48,033 nucleotides of DNA from DASUCS01 sp041166745. GTDB lineage: Bacteria > Actinomycetota > Acidimicrobiia > Acidimicrobiales > JACDCH01. The translations under genes and the position numbers were made by a program. The notes beneath the pieces are model-generated. The model saw nothing but the letters and a program-made list of their open reading frames with translations, searched no databases and was not told the origin of the DNA. This document shows, piece by piece, positions 7,823 to 15,791 of this stretch; position 1 is the first letter of the stretch; every line of letters begins with the position of its first letter. The stretch spans positions 1-48,033 of the forward strand of contig JBEEGH010000010.1 of the NCBI GenBank assembly GCA_041166745.1. Reading direction: 5' to 3'.

Positions 7823-8805
7823 GAGACGGCTTTGCGGACGACGTGGCCGGCGCGTCGCACGGACTCGACGTCCCAGCCATCGGCCGGCATGTTGAAGGTG
7901 AAGCCGTCGAGACCGAGGGCGAGCAGCGACTGCAGCTGCTCACCGGCGGTGTCGGCATCGCCGACGATGAATCGCGCGCCGATCATCGCTTTGAAGCCGT
8001 CGTCGAGCTGATCCCAGGGCGGTAGACCACGCGCCTGCAAGAGCACCGTCCGCTTGTCTTCGGCCTCTTCCATCGTGTCGCCGAGAATCAATGAACCGAG
8101 GGGCGTCTTGTTGATCGTGTCGATGTCGCGTCCCACATCGGCGCAGTGCTGGGCCAGCACTTCGAGCTTGTGCGGGATCTCGTCGAAGCCAGACGTGAAG
8201 TTCGCCATCTCGGCGTGCTCGGCCATGAGTCGCAGCGTCTTCTTCTCGCCTTGGCCCCCGATCATGATCGGTGGCCCGCCTGGCGTGATCGGTGCCGGCG
8301 AGTTGATGGCGTCCTTGACGCGGTAGTGCTTGCCGTCGAAGGTCGGGCGTTCGCCTCGGAACATCGCGCGACAGATGTGCAGCGCCTCTTCCAGCCGCTC
8401 GAAACGCTCCTTGACCGGAGGAAACTCGACGCCCAAGGCCTCGTGCTCGAGATCGAACCACGCCGCGCCGATGCCGAGGAACGCGCGACCCTTCGAGATC
8501 ACGTCGAGGGCCGTGACGATCTTGGCGAGGATCGCCGGATTTCGGTACGTGACGCCGGTGACGAGCGTGCCCAGCTTGGCCGTCGAGGTGCGGGCGGCGA
8601 TCGCGCCGAGGAGCGTGTACGCCTCGAACATCTCGTGCTCGGGCGGCCCGAGCAACGGCAGTTGGTAGAAGTGATCCATCACCATGATCGTGTCGAAGCC
8701 CGATTCCTCGGCCGCGACGGCGATGTCGGCGATGCGCTCGAACAGCTCGTCGGGGGCAACCCCGGGGTAGGTGAAGTTCGGGATCTGCAGTCCTGCTCGA
8801 ATCAT
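7819..8805 (-). CDS. luciferase-like (LLM) flavin/F420-dependent oxidoreductase
   Basis: A 328-aa TIM-barrel oxidoreductase of the luciferase-like superfamily. Family marks are AAEESGFDTIMVMDHFYQLP (about 31-50), LLGAIAARTSTAKLGTLVTGVTYRNPAILAK and DVISKGRAFLGIGAAWFDLEHEALG, followed by PIMIGGQGEKKTLRLMAEHAEMAN. MDHF and the GIGAAWF loop favour the F420-dependent subgroup (TIGR03560-like) over FMN luciferases; that is inference. CofC, an F420-synthesis enzyme, lies 6 kb away. The ATG has a good ribosome binding site (GAGGAG at about 8815-8820), unlike many genes here. The substrate is unknown. A 147-bp gap separates it from the cyclase operon upstream. Confidence 0.85.
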   Translation of the reverse strand: MIRAGLQIPNFTYPGVAPDELFERIADIAVAAEESGFDTIMVMDHFYQLPLLGPPEHEMFEAYTLLGAIAARTSTAKLGTLVTGVTYRNPAILAKIVTALDVISKGRAFLGIGAAWFDLEHEALGVEFPPVKERFERLEEALHICRAMFRGERPTFDGKHYRVKDAINSPAPITPGGPPIMIGGQGEKKTLRLMAEHAEMANFTSGFDEIPHKLEVLAQHCADVGRDIDTINKTPLGSLILGDTMEEAEDKRTVLLQARGLPPWDQLDDGFKAMIGARFIVGDADTAGEQLQSLLALGLDGFTFNMPADGWDVESVRRAGHVVRKAVS

Positions 8806-8952
8806 GATGGGTGTCTCCTCCTTCGCAAGTGCGATAGAACATAGGCGGGTGGTTCCACACCCGAACGGCTGGCCCGGACCCTGCTTCGCCGTGCGACGAC
8901 GCACCTCGATCGATCTTGGGTTCCGCCAACCGAGAGCCGGCCGCAGCGTGCC

Positions 8953-10158
8953 TCAAGGCCCCGCCTGCCCAGTGGGGCCTTCGTCGCGTTCAGGGGCGGA
9001 TTCGTCCGGCTCGTCGTCGGTGGAACGGCGCTCCATCATGTCGGAGACCTTGTCGCGGATCGTCCCGCGCCGCCGCCGCGCTCGTTCGCGCACACCTTCA
9101 CGCTCGAACTCGTCACCGGCCCGGCGCCCGGCCCACAACTGAACCTTGCCGATGTCTTTCAGCTGGCGGGTACGGAGCGACTTCCAACGCAGTCGCGGGT
9201 CGTCGGCCAGCGCGTCGTGGATGTCTGCGGAGACGACGACAGACCCGGCATACGCGATCGACACGATGCGGCTCGCGAGGTTCACCGTCGGGCCGTAGAG
9301 GTCGCCTTCACGCTCGAGCACCGGGCCGTACGCGAGCCCGACTCGCACATCAGACAGCGACTCGTCGTCGTGATACGCCTCGGCGAGGGACAGTGCGATC
9401 TCGACCGCAGTCGCGACGTCGTCCACCGCGAACATGACTTCGTCGCCGATCATCTTGATGACCCGCCCACCGAGCGATCCGACGATGTCGTAGGCCGTTG
9501 CCTCGAAGCGATCGACGATGACCGCGAGCTCATGATCGGTGAGTTGCTGCGACAGCGCCGTGAAGCCCACGAGATCTGCGAATCCCACCGCCTCGGCGTG
9601 GTTGCCCTCCGCGGCTCCAGCTTCCCGAACCATTCGCCGCCGCGCTGCGACTTGGAGGTGGCGCCTCCAGGTGTACTCGAGGATGCGCGGCATCGCCGGG
9701 AGCAGGAAGCGGGCCCGAAGGACACCCGGCTCGGTGCCGTCGACGAACGTCGGTTCATCGATGCGCGACTCGATCGCATCGATCTGGGCGGAAGCGATTC
9801 GGGACATCGACGAGCCGATGACACGCGCCATCTGCAGGGCCTCGTCGTGGGCGATCAGCCTGAGGCTGACGAACTGATCGACGAGCTTGAGCATCTCGAT
9901 GTCGAAGTCGCTGAAGATGCGATCGTCCGCGCGGGGATCGGGAAATCCCAGCGCCCGCCAGAACCGCGCCGCCTCCTCACCGAGGCCACTGATCCTGGCG
10001 ACATCCGCTTGGGTGTACTTGGGCTCCGTGTCGGCGAGGATCATGCGATCGACGAGCAGCAACCCCAGCGTGCCGTCGGCCGCGGCCTTCTCGATCTCGT
10101 CCTGGGGGACACCGAGGGCCTCGACGACCTCGCGCAGCGTTTGGAAGCTGGTACTCAT
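8953..10158 (-). CDS. class III adenylate cyclase with Rv1264-like N-terminal regulatory domain
   Basis: A 401-aa soluble cyclase making cAMP from ATP. The C-terminal catalytic domain (about 185-345) has FADLVGFT with metal ligand D195, MIGDEVMF with D239, and DLYGPTVNLASRI, where the transition-state Asn and Arg lie. The N-terminal about 170 residues are helical (YTQADVARISGLGEEAARFWRALGFP, then DDRIFSDFDIEMLKLV) and resemble the autoinhibitory, acid-sensing domain of M. tuberculosis Rv1264, whose length (397 aa) is also close. A charged 55-residue tail follows the catalytic domain. The ATG overlaps the stop of the glycosidase gene upstream (ATGA), so it is the last gene of gpsA-glycosidase-cyclase. 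The pH response is inferred from the family only. Confidence 0.88.
   Translation of the reverse strand: MSTSFQTLREVVEALGVPQDEIEKAAADGTLGLLLVDRMILADTEPKYTQADVARISGLGEEAARFWRALGFPDPRADDRIFSDFDIEMLKLVDQFVSLRLIAHDEALQMARVIGSSMSRIASAQIDAIESRIDEPTFVDGTEPGVLRARFLLPAMPRILEYTWRRHLQVAARRRMVREAGAAEGNHAEAVGFADLVGFTALSQQLTDHELAVIVDRFEATAYDIVGSLGGRVIKMIGDEVMFAVDDVATAVEIALSLAEAYHDDESLSDVRVGLAYGPVLEREGDLYGPTVNLASRIVSIAYAGSVVVSADIHDALADDPRLRWKSLRTRQLKDIGKVQLWAGRRAGDEFEREGVRERARRRRGTIRDKVSDMMERRSTDDEPDESAPERDEGPTGQAGP
8955..8981 (-). terminator. hairpin at the cyclase 3' end, possible terminator
   Basis: AAGGCCCC and GGGGCCTT form an 8-bp stem with an 11-nt loop spanning the last codons and stop of the cyclase gene. 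No T-run follows on the minus strand, so it would be at most a weak or factor-dependent terminator. Confidence 0.3.
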
Positions 10159-12518
10159 CCGACGGCCTCCTTGGCGGGCACGGGGGCAAGCAGGGCTTCC
10201 CCGCGACGCTCGCTGCTCGACCACGCCGAATCGAGCGCGGGCGCGGTGAGACGCACGTCGGCGACACCGTCGAACGGCTCGAGCTCCCACAAGAGCGCGG
10301 GACGATCACCGTGCCACCGCACCGCGTAGGACATTCGTCCGAAGTGCGTCGGCGCGTCGTGCACCTCGACCCCGCGCCCCCACCAGTCGTCGGGAATCAT
10401 CGAGCAGAGCGCGAGCCCTGGCTGCGTGCCCCGCGACGTCGCACCGGTCCTGCCCGTCTCGCGGATGAGCATGTTGCGGACGAAGGACAGAAAATCGGCC
10501 GCCGCCCAACCATGGTGACCATCGCCCATGCAGCCGCCCGGAAGGCGCGGATGAATGGCCTCTGGCCACGTCCACGTCGGGGTGGCCGCGTCCATCAACC
10601 AACGCAACCGTTCGAGCGCCCGGCGGTCTCCCGCGGCCAACTCGACGGCCGCGACCTGCATCGTCAGGTAGGTGCCGAGCCCCGTGTGACTGATCGCTTG
10701 ATAGAACGCGTCGCCCAACGTGAACCGGTCACGGACCACATCGACGGTCGCGCGAACACGCGGGTCGTCGGCAGCCAGCAGGCCGAGCGGATCGCAGGCG
10801 ACGAGCGAACCGATGACTCCAGCATCGAGACGCCGCCGCGGACCGGCGGGGATCGCGTCGGTGCCGAGTCGGTTGGCGACGATGCCGAGCGAGGCCTTCA
10901 CGTCGGCCCAGAAGGAATCCGCCGACCGGTGGACGTCGGCCGCGGCCGCACTCTCGCCGGCCGCCGCCAGCAACTCGGCGGCGGCTCGCAACCCGGCGAC
11001 CCCCCAGAAGTCGTCCCAGTAGAAGTAGTCGAAGGGGCCGAGGTGCTCGGCCGACACCCCGGCGGGCAGCAGGCCGTACAACTCAGGATCGCGTCGACGC
11101 TTGGTGCCTCTCTTGCGGTCGATCCAGTGCGCGCCCTTGGCCACCGAACCGACGATCGTGTCGAGCAGCTCGCGATCGCGTGTGAGCCGCCAGTGCTCGG
11201 CCATCGCCACCAACGCACAACCGTTCGCGTCCCACTCGCGCGGCTGGCTCATGAAGAACCCGTCGACTCGCTGCCGTCCCGGATACGAAGCGAGCACCTC
11301 GGCGGCTTGCGCGTGGAATCCGTAGCGGTCCAGCGCGGCCAGCAGGAAGGCAGCGTCGCGGAACCAGAAGCGGTGGTACGTGCTAGGCCCCGGCGTGATG
11401 TCGGCTCCGTCGTGCAGTACGAGGAGGAACCGGCAGTTGGCATCGACCGCTTCTTGCATCCTCTCGTCGGGCAGCACCAGCCGCAGACCGCCGCTCGACT
11501 GTGCCGCCCATCCCCGCGCGACTTGATCCGGTGACGGGATCGATGTGGGATATGAGGGAGCTCGCTCCACTCGCCTGCGCGTGAGCCCGCGGCGACGCGT
11601 GCGCTTCGACGCGACCATCGGCAATGCGACGCGCAGCGTCGCGGTGTGCGGCAATGGGTAGATGAACGCGGCCTGGGCCATGCCCGCCTCGTCGCGCAGC
11701 CGTTTGGGAAACTGGTCCGCCGTCATGGCCGCGCCACTCATCACCGCGGCCGCGCTGTCACCTTCGTGGAACGTCGACGCCGCGACGCGAGCCGGCGGCT
11801 TCGGAAGCAACAGTGCCGGACGCCCGTCGACGGTGACCGTGGTGCCGTCGTGCAGCTCGATGCGCTCGATGACCGCGAGTCCCTCTGGGTTGTACGGACG
11901 CACGGCCAGAGCCACGGCGAACGGGACCCTCGAGCGATTCTCGATCTCGACGATCGCCAGCTCGTCATCGCCGACGATCGAGTAAGCGCGATGCACGGCT
12001 TCGCCGCCCGGGATGCGCATCACCGTCTCGACCACCGGCGAGGCACCGACGAGACCTTGGCGCACCCGCGACGGCTGTTCACGGGACGGCAGGTACCAAC
12101 GGTCGTCGCCTCCGATCCACCAATCGAGCGACCATCCGTCGAACCAGGTCGTGACCAGGCCGCGGGGGTCGACGATGGCCTCCCACGTCGATGCGACGTT
12201 GCCGATCGCCGTCCAGTTGCGGGCGGTCACATTCGTCAGGAACGGGAGATGACCACGGGGAACGAACGCCGGGGAGGTGGGGTCGAGCTGATTCTCGAGC
12301 CAATACGGCCACACCCAGTCCGGACCGATCTGCGCCGCGGCACGCGTGCGCAACGCGCGAAAGACCGTGCGGGCACCGATCGGCAGCATCTCGCCCGGAG
12401 ACTCGAGATCGAACGTCTCGCCGAGCCGCTGGAACGTGGAGAGATGGCGGACGATGTCGTCGTCGATCCGCAACCGCCCCATCACGCGGCGCACCGCGAA
12501 CGTGCGGAGTCTGCTCAT
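10155..12518 (-). CDS. six-hairpin glycosidase (GH15 / glycogen-debranching-like)
   Basis: A 787-aa protein of two parts. The first half is a beta-rich domain (about 1-330). The second is an (alpha/alpha)6 barrel with ITPGPSTYHRFWFRDAAFLLAALDRYGFHAQAAEVL, FFMSQPREWDANGCALVAMAEHWRLTRD, and a late block PEAIHPRLPGGCMGDGHHGWAAADFLSFVRNML. This is the layout of GH15-like and amylo-alpha-1,6-glucosidase-type enzymes, with Glu/Asp in the RDAAF and WDANG segments as candidate acid and base. There is no signal peptide. The ATG at 12518 overlaps the gpsA stop (ATGA), and its own stop overlaps the cyclase start. A role in alpha-glucan or trehalose-like reserve breakdown is plausible but not shown. Confidence 0.75.
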   Translation of the reverse strand: MSRLRTFAVRRVMGRLRIDDDIVRHLSTFQRLGETFDLESPGEMLPIGARTVFRALRTRAAAQIGPDWVWPYWLENQLDPTSPAFVPRGHLPFLTNVTARNWTAIGNVASTWEAIVDPRGLVTTWFDGWSLDWWIGGDDRWYLPSREQPSRVRQGLVGASPVVETVMRIPGGEAVHRAYSIVGDDELAIVEIENRSRVPFAVALAVRPYNPEGLAVIERIELHDGTTVTVDGRPALLLPKPPARVAASTFHEGDSAAAVMSGAAMTADQFPKRLRDEAGMAQAAFIYPLPHTATLRVALPMVASKRTRRRGLTRRRVERAPSYPTSIPSPDQVARGWAAQSSGGLRLVLPDERMQEAVDANCRFLLVLHDGADITPGPSTYHRFWFRDAAFLLAALDRYGFHAQAAEVLASYPGRQRVDGFFMSQPREWDANGCALVAMAEHWRLTRDRELLDTIVGSVAKGAHWIDRKRGTKRRRDPELYGLLPAGVSAEHLGPFDYFYWDDFWGVAGLRAAAELLAAAGESAAAADVHRSADSFWADVKASLGIVANRLGTDAIPAGPRRRLDAGVIGSLVACDPLGLLAADDPRVRATVDVVRDRFTLGDAFYQAISHTGLGTYLTMQVAAVELAAGDRRALERLRWLMDAATPTWTWPEAIHPRLPGGCMGDGHHGWAAADFLSFVRNMLIRETGRTGATSRGTQPGLALCSMIPDDWWGRGVEVHDAPTHFGRMSYAVRWHGDRPALLWELEPFDGVADVRLTAPALDSAWSSSERRGEALLAPVPAKEAVG

Positions 12519-13516
12519 CCAGGATGGCGTTCGTGCGTTGGCTTGCGACTGACCAGCCCGCGGTACGCGTCGAACGCGCTGTCGCCACCGTGCACCACAC
12601 CAACCACCGACGCCGCTATCGGCATCTCGACCTCGTGCTCGTCGGCCAGCTCCAACACCGTGCGGCAACTCTTCACGCCCTCGGCGACCTGATTCATCTC
12701 CGCGGTGATCTCGTCGATCGAGCGACCCTTGCCCAACTGCTCGCCGACATACCGATTGCGGCTCTGCTGGCTCATGCACGTCGCGAGGAGATCACCCATA
12801 CCGGCGAGACCGGCGAACGTCATCGGATCGCCACCCATCGCCACCCCGAGGCGAGTGATCTCCGCCAGACCCCGCGTCATCACCGCAGCGCGCGTGTTGT
12901 CGCCGGCACCGACACCGTCGGCCATCCCGGCAGCAATGGCGATCACGTTCTTCAGCACGCCGCCCATCTCGGAACCGATCACGTCGCGGTTCAGGTAGAC
13001 GCGGAACAGGCTGGACGTGAAGATGCTCTGCAACTCTGTCGCGATGAAGTCGTCCGCCATCGCGACGACCGCGGCCGCCGCTTGTCCGGCGAGGATCTCC
13101 TTCGCGAGATTTGGGCCGGTCAGAACCGCCACGGGGTGACCGGGGAGCACATCGTGGACGACCTGGCTCATCCGCAGCTTGGAACCCGCCTCGAGCCCCT
13201 TGGTGAGGCTCACGACCGGCACCCACGGTCGCAACCACTTCGCGCACGCCTCGAGCGATTCACGAAAGCCGTGTGACGGAATGCCCATCACCAGCAGGTC
13301 GGCGAGGCTCACCGCCTCTTCGAGCGTGCTCGTCGCTCGCAGGTCGCGGTGCAGCTTGTAGCCCTCGAGGTACTTGCTGTTGTGGTGGTCGCGCTGGATC
13401 TCGTCGGCCAACTCGGGGCTGCGGGCCCACAGCGTCGTCGGGGTGTTGTGGGCCGCGAGATGCGCGACGGTGGTGCCCCAGGATCCGGCGCCGATGACCG
13501 CTACTCGGATCGACAT
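12515..13516 (-). CDS. gpsA: glycerol-3-phosphate dehydrogenase [NAD(P)+]
   Basis: Reduces dihydroxyacetone phosphate to sn-glycerol-3-phosphate, the backbone for membrane phospholipids. The 333-aa product has the Rossmann motif VIGAGSWGTT at residues 7-16, GPNLAKEI, SEMGGVLKNVIAIAAG holding the conserved catalytic Lys, and GLAGMGDLLATCMSQQSRN. Length is normal for the family. The ATG start is 6 nt after a TAACCT hexamer, again a leaderless arrangement. It heads a three-gene operon with 4-bp ATGA overlaps to the glycosidase and then to the cyclase. This is the chromosomal gene right next to the DUF559 unit. Confidence 0.95.
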   Translation of the reverse strand: MSIRVAVIGAGSWGTTVAHLAAHNTPTTLWARSPELADEIQRDHHNSKYLEGYKLHRDLRATSTLEEAVSLADLLVMGIPSHGFRESLEACAKWLRPWVPVVSLTKGLEAGSKLRMSQVVHDVLPGHPVAVLTGPNLAKEILAGQAAAAVVAMADDFIATELQSIFTSSLFRVYLNRDVIGSEMGGVLKNVIAIAAGMADGVGAGDNTRAAVMTRGLAEITRLGVAMGGDPMTFAGLAGMGDLLATCMSQQSRNRYVGEQLGKGRSIDEITAEMNQVAEGVKSCRTVLELADEHEVEMPIAASVVGVVHGGDSAFDAYRGLVSRKPTHERHPG

Positions 13517-13522
13517 GCGAGC

Positions 13523-13528
13523 AGGTTA
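13523..13528 (-). promoter_or_regulatory. -10 element of leaderless gpsA promoter
   Basis: TAACCT on the minus strand ends 6 nt before the gpsA ATG. It sits about 22 bp from the left dyad site of the DUF559 unit. Confidence 0.5.
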
Positions 13529-13549
13529 GAGCGGGAACCCCATCCACGA

Positions 13550-13599
13550 AATTGCGTCGTCGCACCACCGTATGAGGGGCTACGCAGCGCAAGAACGGG
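13550..13599. repeat. left dyad site (L) of the DUF559 unit
   Basis: The site reads AATTGCGTCGTCG (13550-13562), a 16-bp core ACCACCGTATGAGGGG (13564-13579), then CGCAAGAACG (13588-13597). A near-identical site (R) lies exactly 810 bp away with the same flanks but with the core in reverse complement. TTGCG and CGCAA at the ends give the site an outer dyad. The gene's last codons and stop lie inside L. Confidence 0.75.
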
Positions 13600-14338
13600 A
13601 GAGCAGGGCGTCTCGGACCTCATCGACGATGGCGTTCGGCTCGTCGATGAGGCGGCTCCACGTGTAGCGCAGCACCAGCCATCCGGCCAGCTTGAGCCGA
13701 TTCTCTCGCACTGGGTCCTCTAACTCGCCGTGCGGCGACCGCTTGCCCCAGCGCTTCACCAGGATTCGTCGGTAGCGAGCAACGCCGTTCCGACCGCGGC
13801 GTGCGTGAACGACAAGACACTGCCAGAGCTCTTCCCACGTGACCAGCCTGTGGCGCAACATCTCGTCGAGCGCGCGAAGGGCAGTCAGATCGTCATCGAC
13901 GACCCAGCAAACATCGAGCACGGTGCGGGCCGGCCCGGTCACCGGAACACCGCGACGCGTTCGCTGACTCAACAAGTGAGGATCAGTTGTCTCGTGCACG
14001 GTTGCCCCCACGATCGTGTGGCGTCGGTGACGCGACGTCGTGACGTCGATCCGGCCCGTGGGTCCGAAGCCGTCAAGTCCGTACAGGTGCGCGGCCGAGC
14101 GGTGTGACACAACGGCTTCATCGCCGGCGGAGAGCACCAGGGCGAGCGCGCGCTGTTCCCAACTCCTCGGGGATCCGCTCACGCGATAAACGGCCCGAGC
14201 GACGATCTCCCAGCGGCCGGACCCGACCAGACGATCGATCGACCGTCTGTGAACGCCAGCGGCAAGTGCCTGTGCGCGAGTGATGACGCCGTATTGGCGG
14301 TGAGCAATGTCGAGCGCTCGCGACATGGAGTCGGCCAC
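13580..14338 (-). CDS. AbiEi-like / DUF559 protein, nuclease core apparently deleted
   Basis: A 252-aa protein with an N-terminal winged-helix block of AbiEi antitoxin type (YGVITRAQALAAGVHRRSIDRLVGSGRWEIVARAVYRV, about 16-52). The middle segment has LSAGDEAVVSHRSAAHLYGLDG and a C-terminal piece (DPVRENRLKLAGWLVLRYTW) matching the end of the Vsr-like DUF559 nuclease. In usual family members about 60 residues carrying the active-site Asp/Glu (SELE...vDF...EvDG...H) lie between SPHGELED and the RENRL helix. They are absent here with the frame kept, so nuclease activity is unlikely. Total length is also about 60 short. The GTG start has a GGAAGGGGGG ribosome binding site. The gene fills the space between two dyad sites and may be mobile. 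Confidence 0.7.
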   Translation of the reverse strand: MADSMSRALDIAHRQYGVITRAQALAAGVHRRSIDRLVGSGRWEIVARAVYRVSGSPRSWEQRALALVLSAGDEAVVSHRSAAHLYGLDGFGPTGRIDVTTSRHRRHTIVGATVHETTDPHLLSQRTRRGVPVTGPARTVLDVCWVVDDDLTALRALDEMLRHRLVTWEELWQCLVVHARRGRNGVARYRRILVKRWGKRSPHGELEDPVRENRLKLAGWLVLRYTWSRLIDEPNAIVDEVRDALLSRSCAA

Positions 14339-14359
14339 GAGCCACCCCCCTTCCCTGCA

Positions 14360-14409
14360 AATTGCGTCGTCGGACCCCTCATACGGTGGTCAGGAAACGC
14401 AAGAACGAG
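14360..14409. repeat. right dyad site (R) of the DUF559 unit
   Basis: AATTGCGTCGTCG (14360-14372), then core CCCCTCATACGGTGGT (14375-14390), which is the exact reverse complement of the L core, then CGCAAGAACG (14398-14407). The outer hexamers TTGCGT and ACGCAA and the inner GACC/GGTC allow a two-step hairpin. Flanks are spaced exactly 810 bp from those of L. Confidence 0.75.
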
Positions 14410-14445
14410 ATGGTGCAGGGAAGTCGGGAGGAGGTCAGCGCAGCG

Positions 14446-14451
14446 TAACCT
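14446..14451 (+). promoter_or_regulatory. -10 element upstream of cofC
   Basis: TAACCT, the same hexamer as at gpsA, ends 7 nt before an ATC codon in the cofC frame at 14459. No ATG, GTG or TTG occupies the position expected for a leaderless start. Confidence 0.45.
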
Positions 14452-14458
14452 TCCCCTC

Positions 14459-15025
14459 ATCGCGGCCACTCACGTGCTCGTACCGGTGAAGTCGTTCCGG
14501 CAAGCCAAGATCCGGCTCGCGCCCGCACTGTCCGAGCCCGAACGTGCTGCGCTCGCTCGCACGATGGCCACACGCGTGCTGGCCGCGGCACGGTCCCTTC
14601 CGGTCTCGGTGGTGTGCGACGACCACGACGTGGCCGAGTGGGCCGAGGCTCATGGCGCGGCCGTCATCTGGCGTCCCGGGCTCGGACTCAATGGTGCGGT
14701 CACTGACGGGGTCGAGCAGCTCACGCGCGAGGAGAAGGCCATCGAGGTGGTGGTCGCGCACGGCGATCTTCCGTTGGCCGACGATCTCACACGCGTGACG
14801 GGCTTCGCGGGTATCACGCTCGTACCCGACCGGCATGACGACGGCACCAATGTGCTGTGCATTCCGACGGGCGTCGGGTTCACGTTCGCGTACGGCCCAG
14901 GTTCGTTCACCCGGCATCGCGACGAAGCCGATCGGTTGCAGCTTCCCTATCGCGTGCTCCGCGATCCGCGACTCGGTTGGGACGTCGACGTGCCCGCCGA
15001 CCTCGAGCTGCCCAGCACTCCATGA
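14459..15025 (+). CDS. cofC: 2-phospho-L-lactate (PEP) guanylyltransferase, F420 biosynthesis
   Basis: CofC/FbiD joins GTP to 2-phospholactate or phosphoenolpyruvate, giving the activated intermediate used by CofD in coenzyme F420 synthesis. The frame gives THVLVPVKSFRQAKIRLAPALSEPER at the N-terminus, the nucleotide-binding signature of the family. Then come VVCDDHDVAEWA, VVAHGDLPLADDL with the metal-binding Asp, GTNVLCIP, and FAYGPGSFTRHRDEA. The start is unsettled: no usual start codon lies upstream within the non-overlapping region. ATC at 14459 is 7 nt past a -10 hexamer, and GTG at 14474 would give 183 aa with a very short first strand. The stop overlaps the PIG-L gene (ATGA). Confidence 0.82.
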   Translation: MAATHVLVPVKSFRQAKIRLAPALSEPERAALARTMATRVLAAARSLPVSVVCDDHDVAEWAEAHGAAVIWRPGLGLNGAVTDGVEQLTREEKAIEVVVAHGDLPLADDLTRVTGFAGITLVPDRHDDGTNVLCIPTGVGFTFAYGPGSFTRHRDEADRLQLPYRVLRDPRLGWDVDVPADLELPSTP

Positions 15026-15753
15026 CGCGCGACCTGCCGACACCGCCGTCAGCGCTGGCGATCGCCGCGCATCCCGACGACGTCGAATTCGGGTCCGGGG
15101 GCACGCTGGCGAAGTGGGCTGCGAGCGGATGCGTGGTCCACCACCTCGTGTGCACCGACGGATCAAAGGGTTCGTGGGACCCCACCGACGACACGACTGC
15201 GCTCATCGCGGTGCGCCAAGACGAGCAGCGCGCCGCGGCCAAGGCGCTCGGTGCCACCGGAGAGGTGGTGTTCCTCGGCCACACCGATGGCGAGCTGCGA
15301 TCGGGGCTCGTCGAGCGCGAGGAGGTGGCACGTGTCATCCGCGAACTGAAGCCTGAGGTCGTGCTCGGACACGACCCCTGGCGGCGGTACCGGCTCCATC
15401 CCGATCATCGCCACGCGGGATTCCTCGCGGTGGAGGGCATCGTCGCAGCGCGCGATCCCCATTTCTTCCCCGACCAGGGAGTCGCCCACTGGCGGCCGTC
15501 GACGTTGCTCCTGTGGGAGGCGGACGAGGTCGACCACGTCGAGGACGTCACGCCGTTCGTCGATGCCAAGCTCGCCGCGCTGGTGGAGCACCGCACACAG
15601 CTGCGCTCGACCATGCACATCGAGGTAGGCGCAGACGACGAGGACGAGCAGCGAGAGCGGTTTCGTCGGCGCGTCCTCGATCGTCTGGCCACCTTCGGGC
15701 GCACCGTCGGCGTGGCCTTCGGAGAAGGCTTCAAACGCATCGACGACTTGTAA
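15022..15753 (+). CDS. PIG-L family zinc deacetylase
   Basis: A 243-aa LmbE/PIG-L-type amidase that removes acetyl groups from N-acetylglucosamine-linked substrates with a zinc ion. AIAAHPDDVEFGSGGTLAKW (about 14-33) holds the metal ligands His, Asp and Asp. HPDHRHAGFLAVEG supplies the third ligand region, and LVCTDGSKGSWDPTDD is the usual loop after the second strand. Relatives include MshB and Mca of mycothiol metabolism, but this sequence lacks enough distinctive features to assign it to either. It overlaps the cofC stop by 4 bp, so the two are translationally coupled. A link to F420 synthesis is not known. Confidence 0.85.
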   Translation: MTRDLPTPPSALAIAAHPDDVEFGSGGTLAKWAASGCVVHHLVCTDGSKGSWDPTDDTTALIAVRQDEQRAAAKALGATGEVVFLGHTDGELRSGLVEREEVARVIRELKPEVVLGHDPWRRYRLHPDHRHAGFLAVEGIVAARDPHFFPDQGVAHWRPSTLLLWEADEVDHVEDVTPFVDAKLAALVEHRTQLRSTMHIEVGADDEDEQRERFRRRVLDRLATFGRTVGVAFGEGFKRIDDL

Positions 15754-15791
15754 GCCACGCTCTCGGGAAACACGGCGATGTGGCGAAAACG

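Noticed and set aside
13526..13600. Integron attC site at the left boundary of the DUF559 unit
   Set aside because: No GTTRRRY core with matching RYYYAAC partner at the right spacing, and no integrase in the window.
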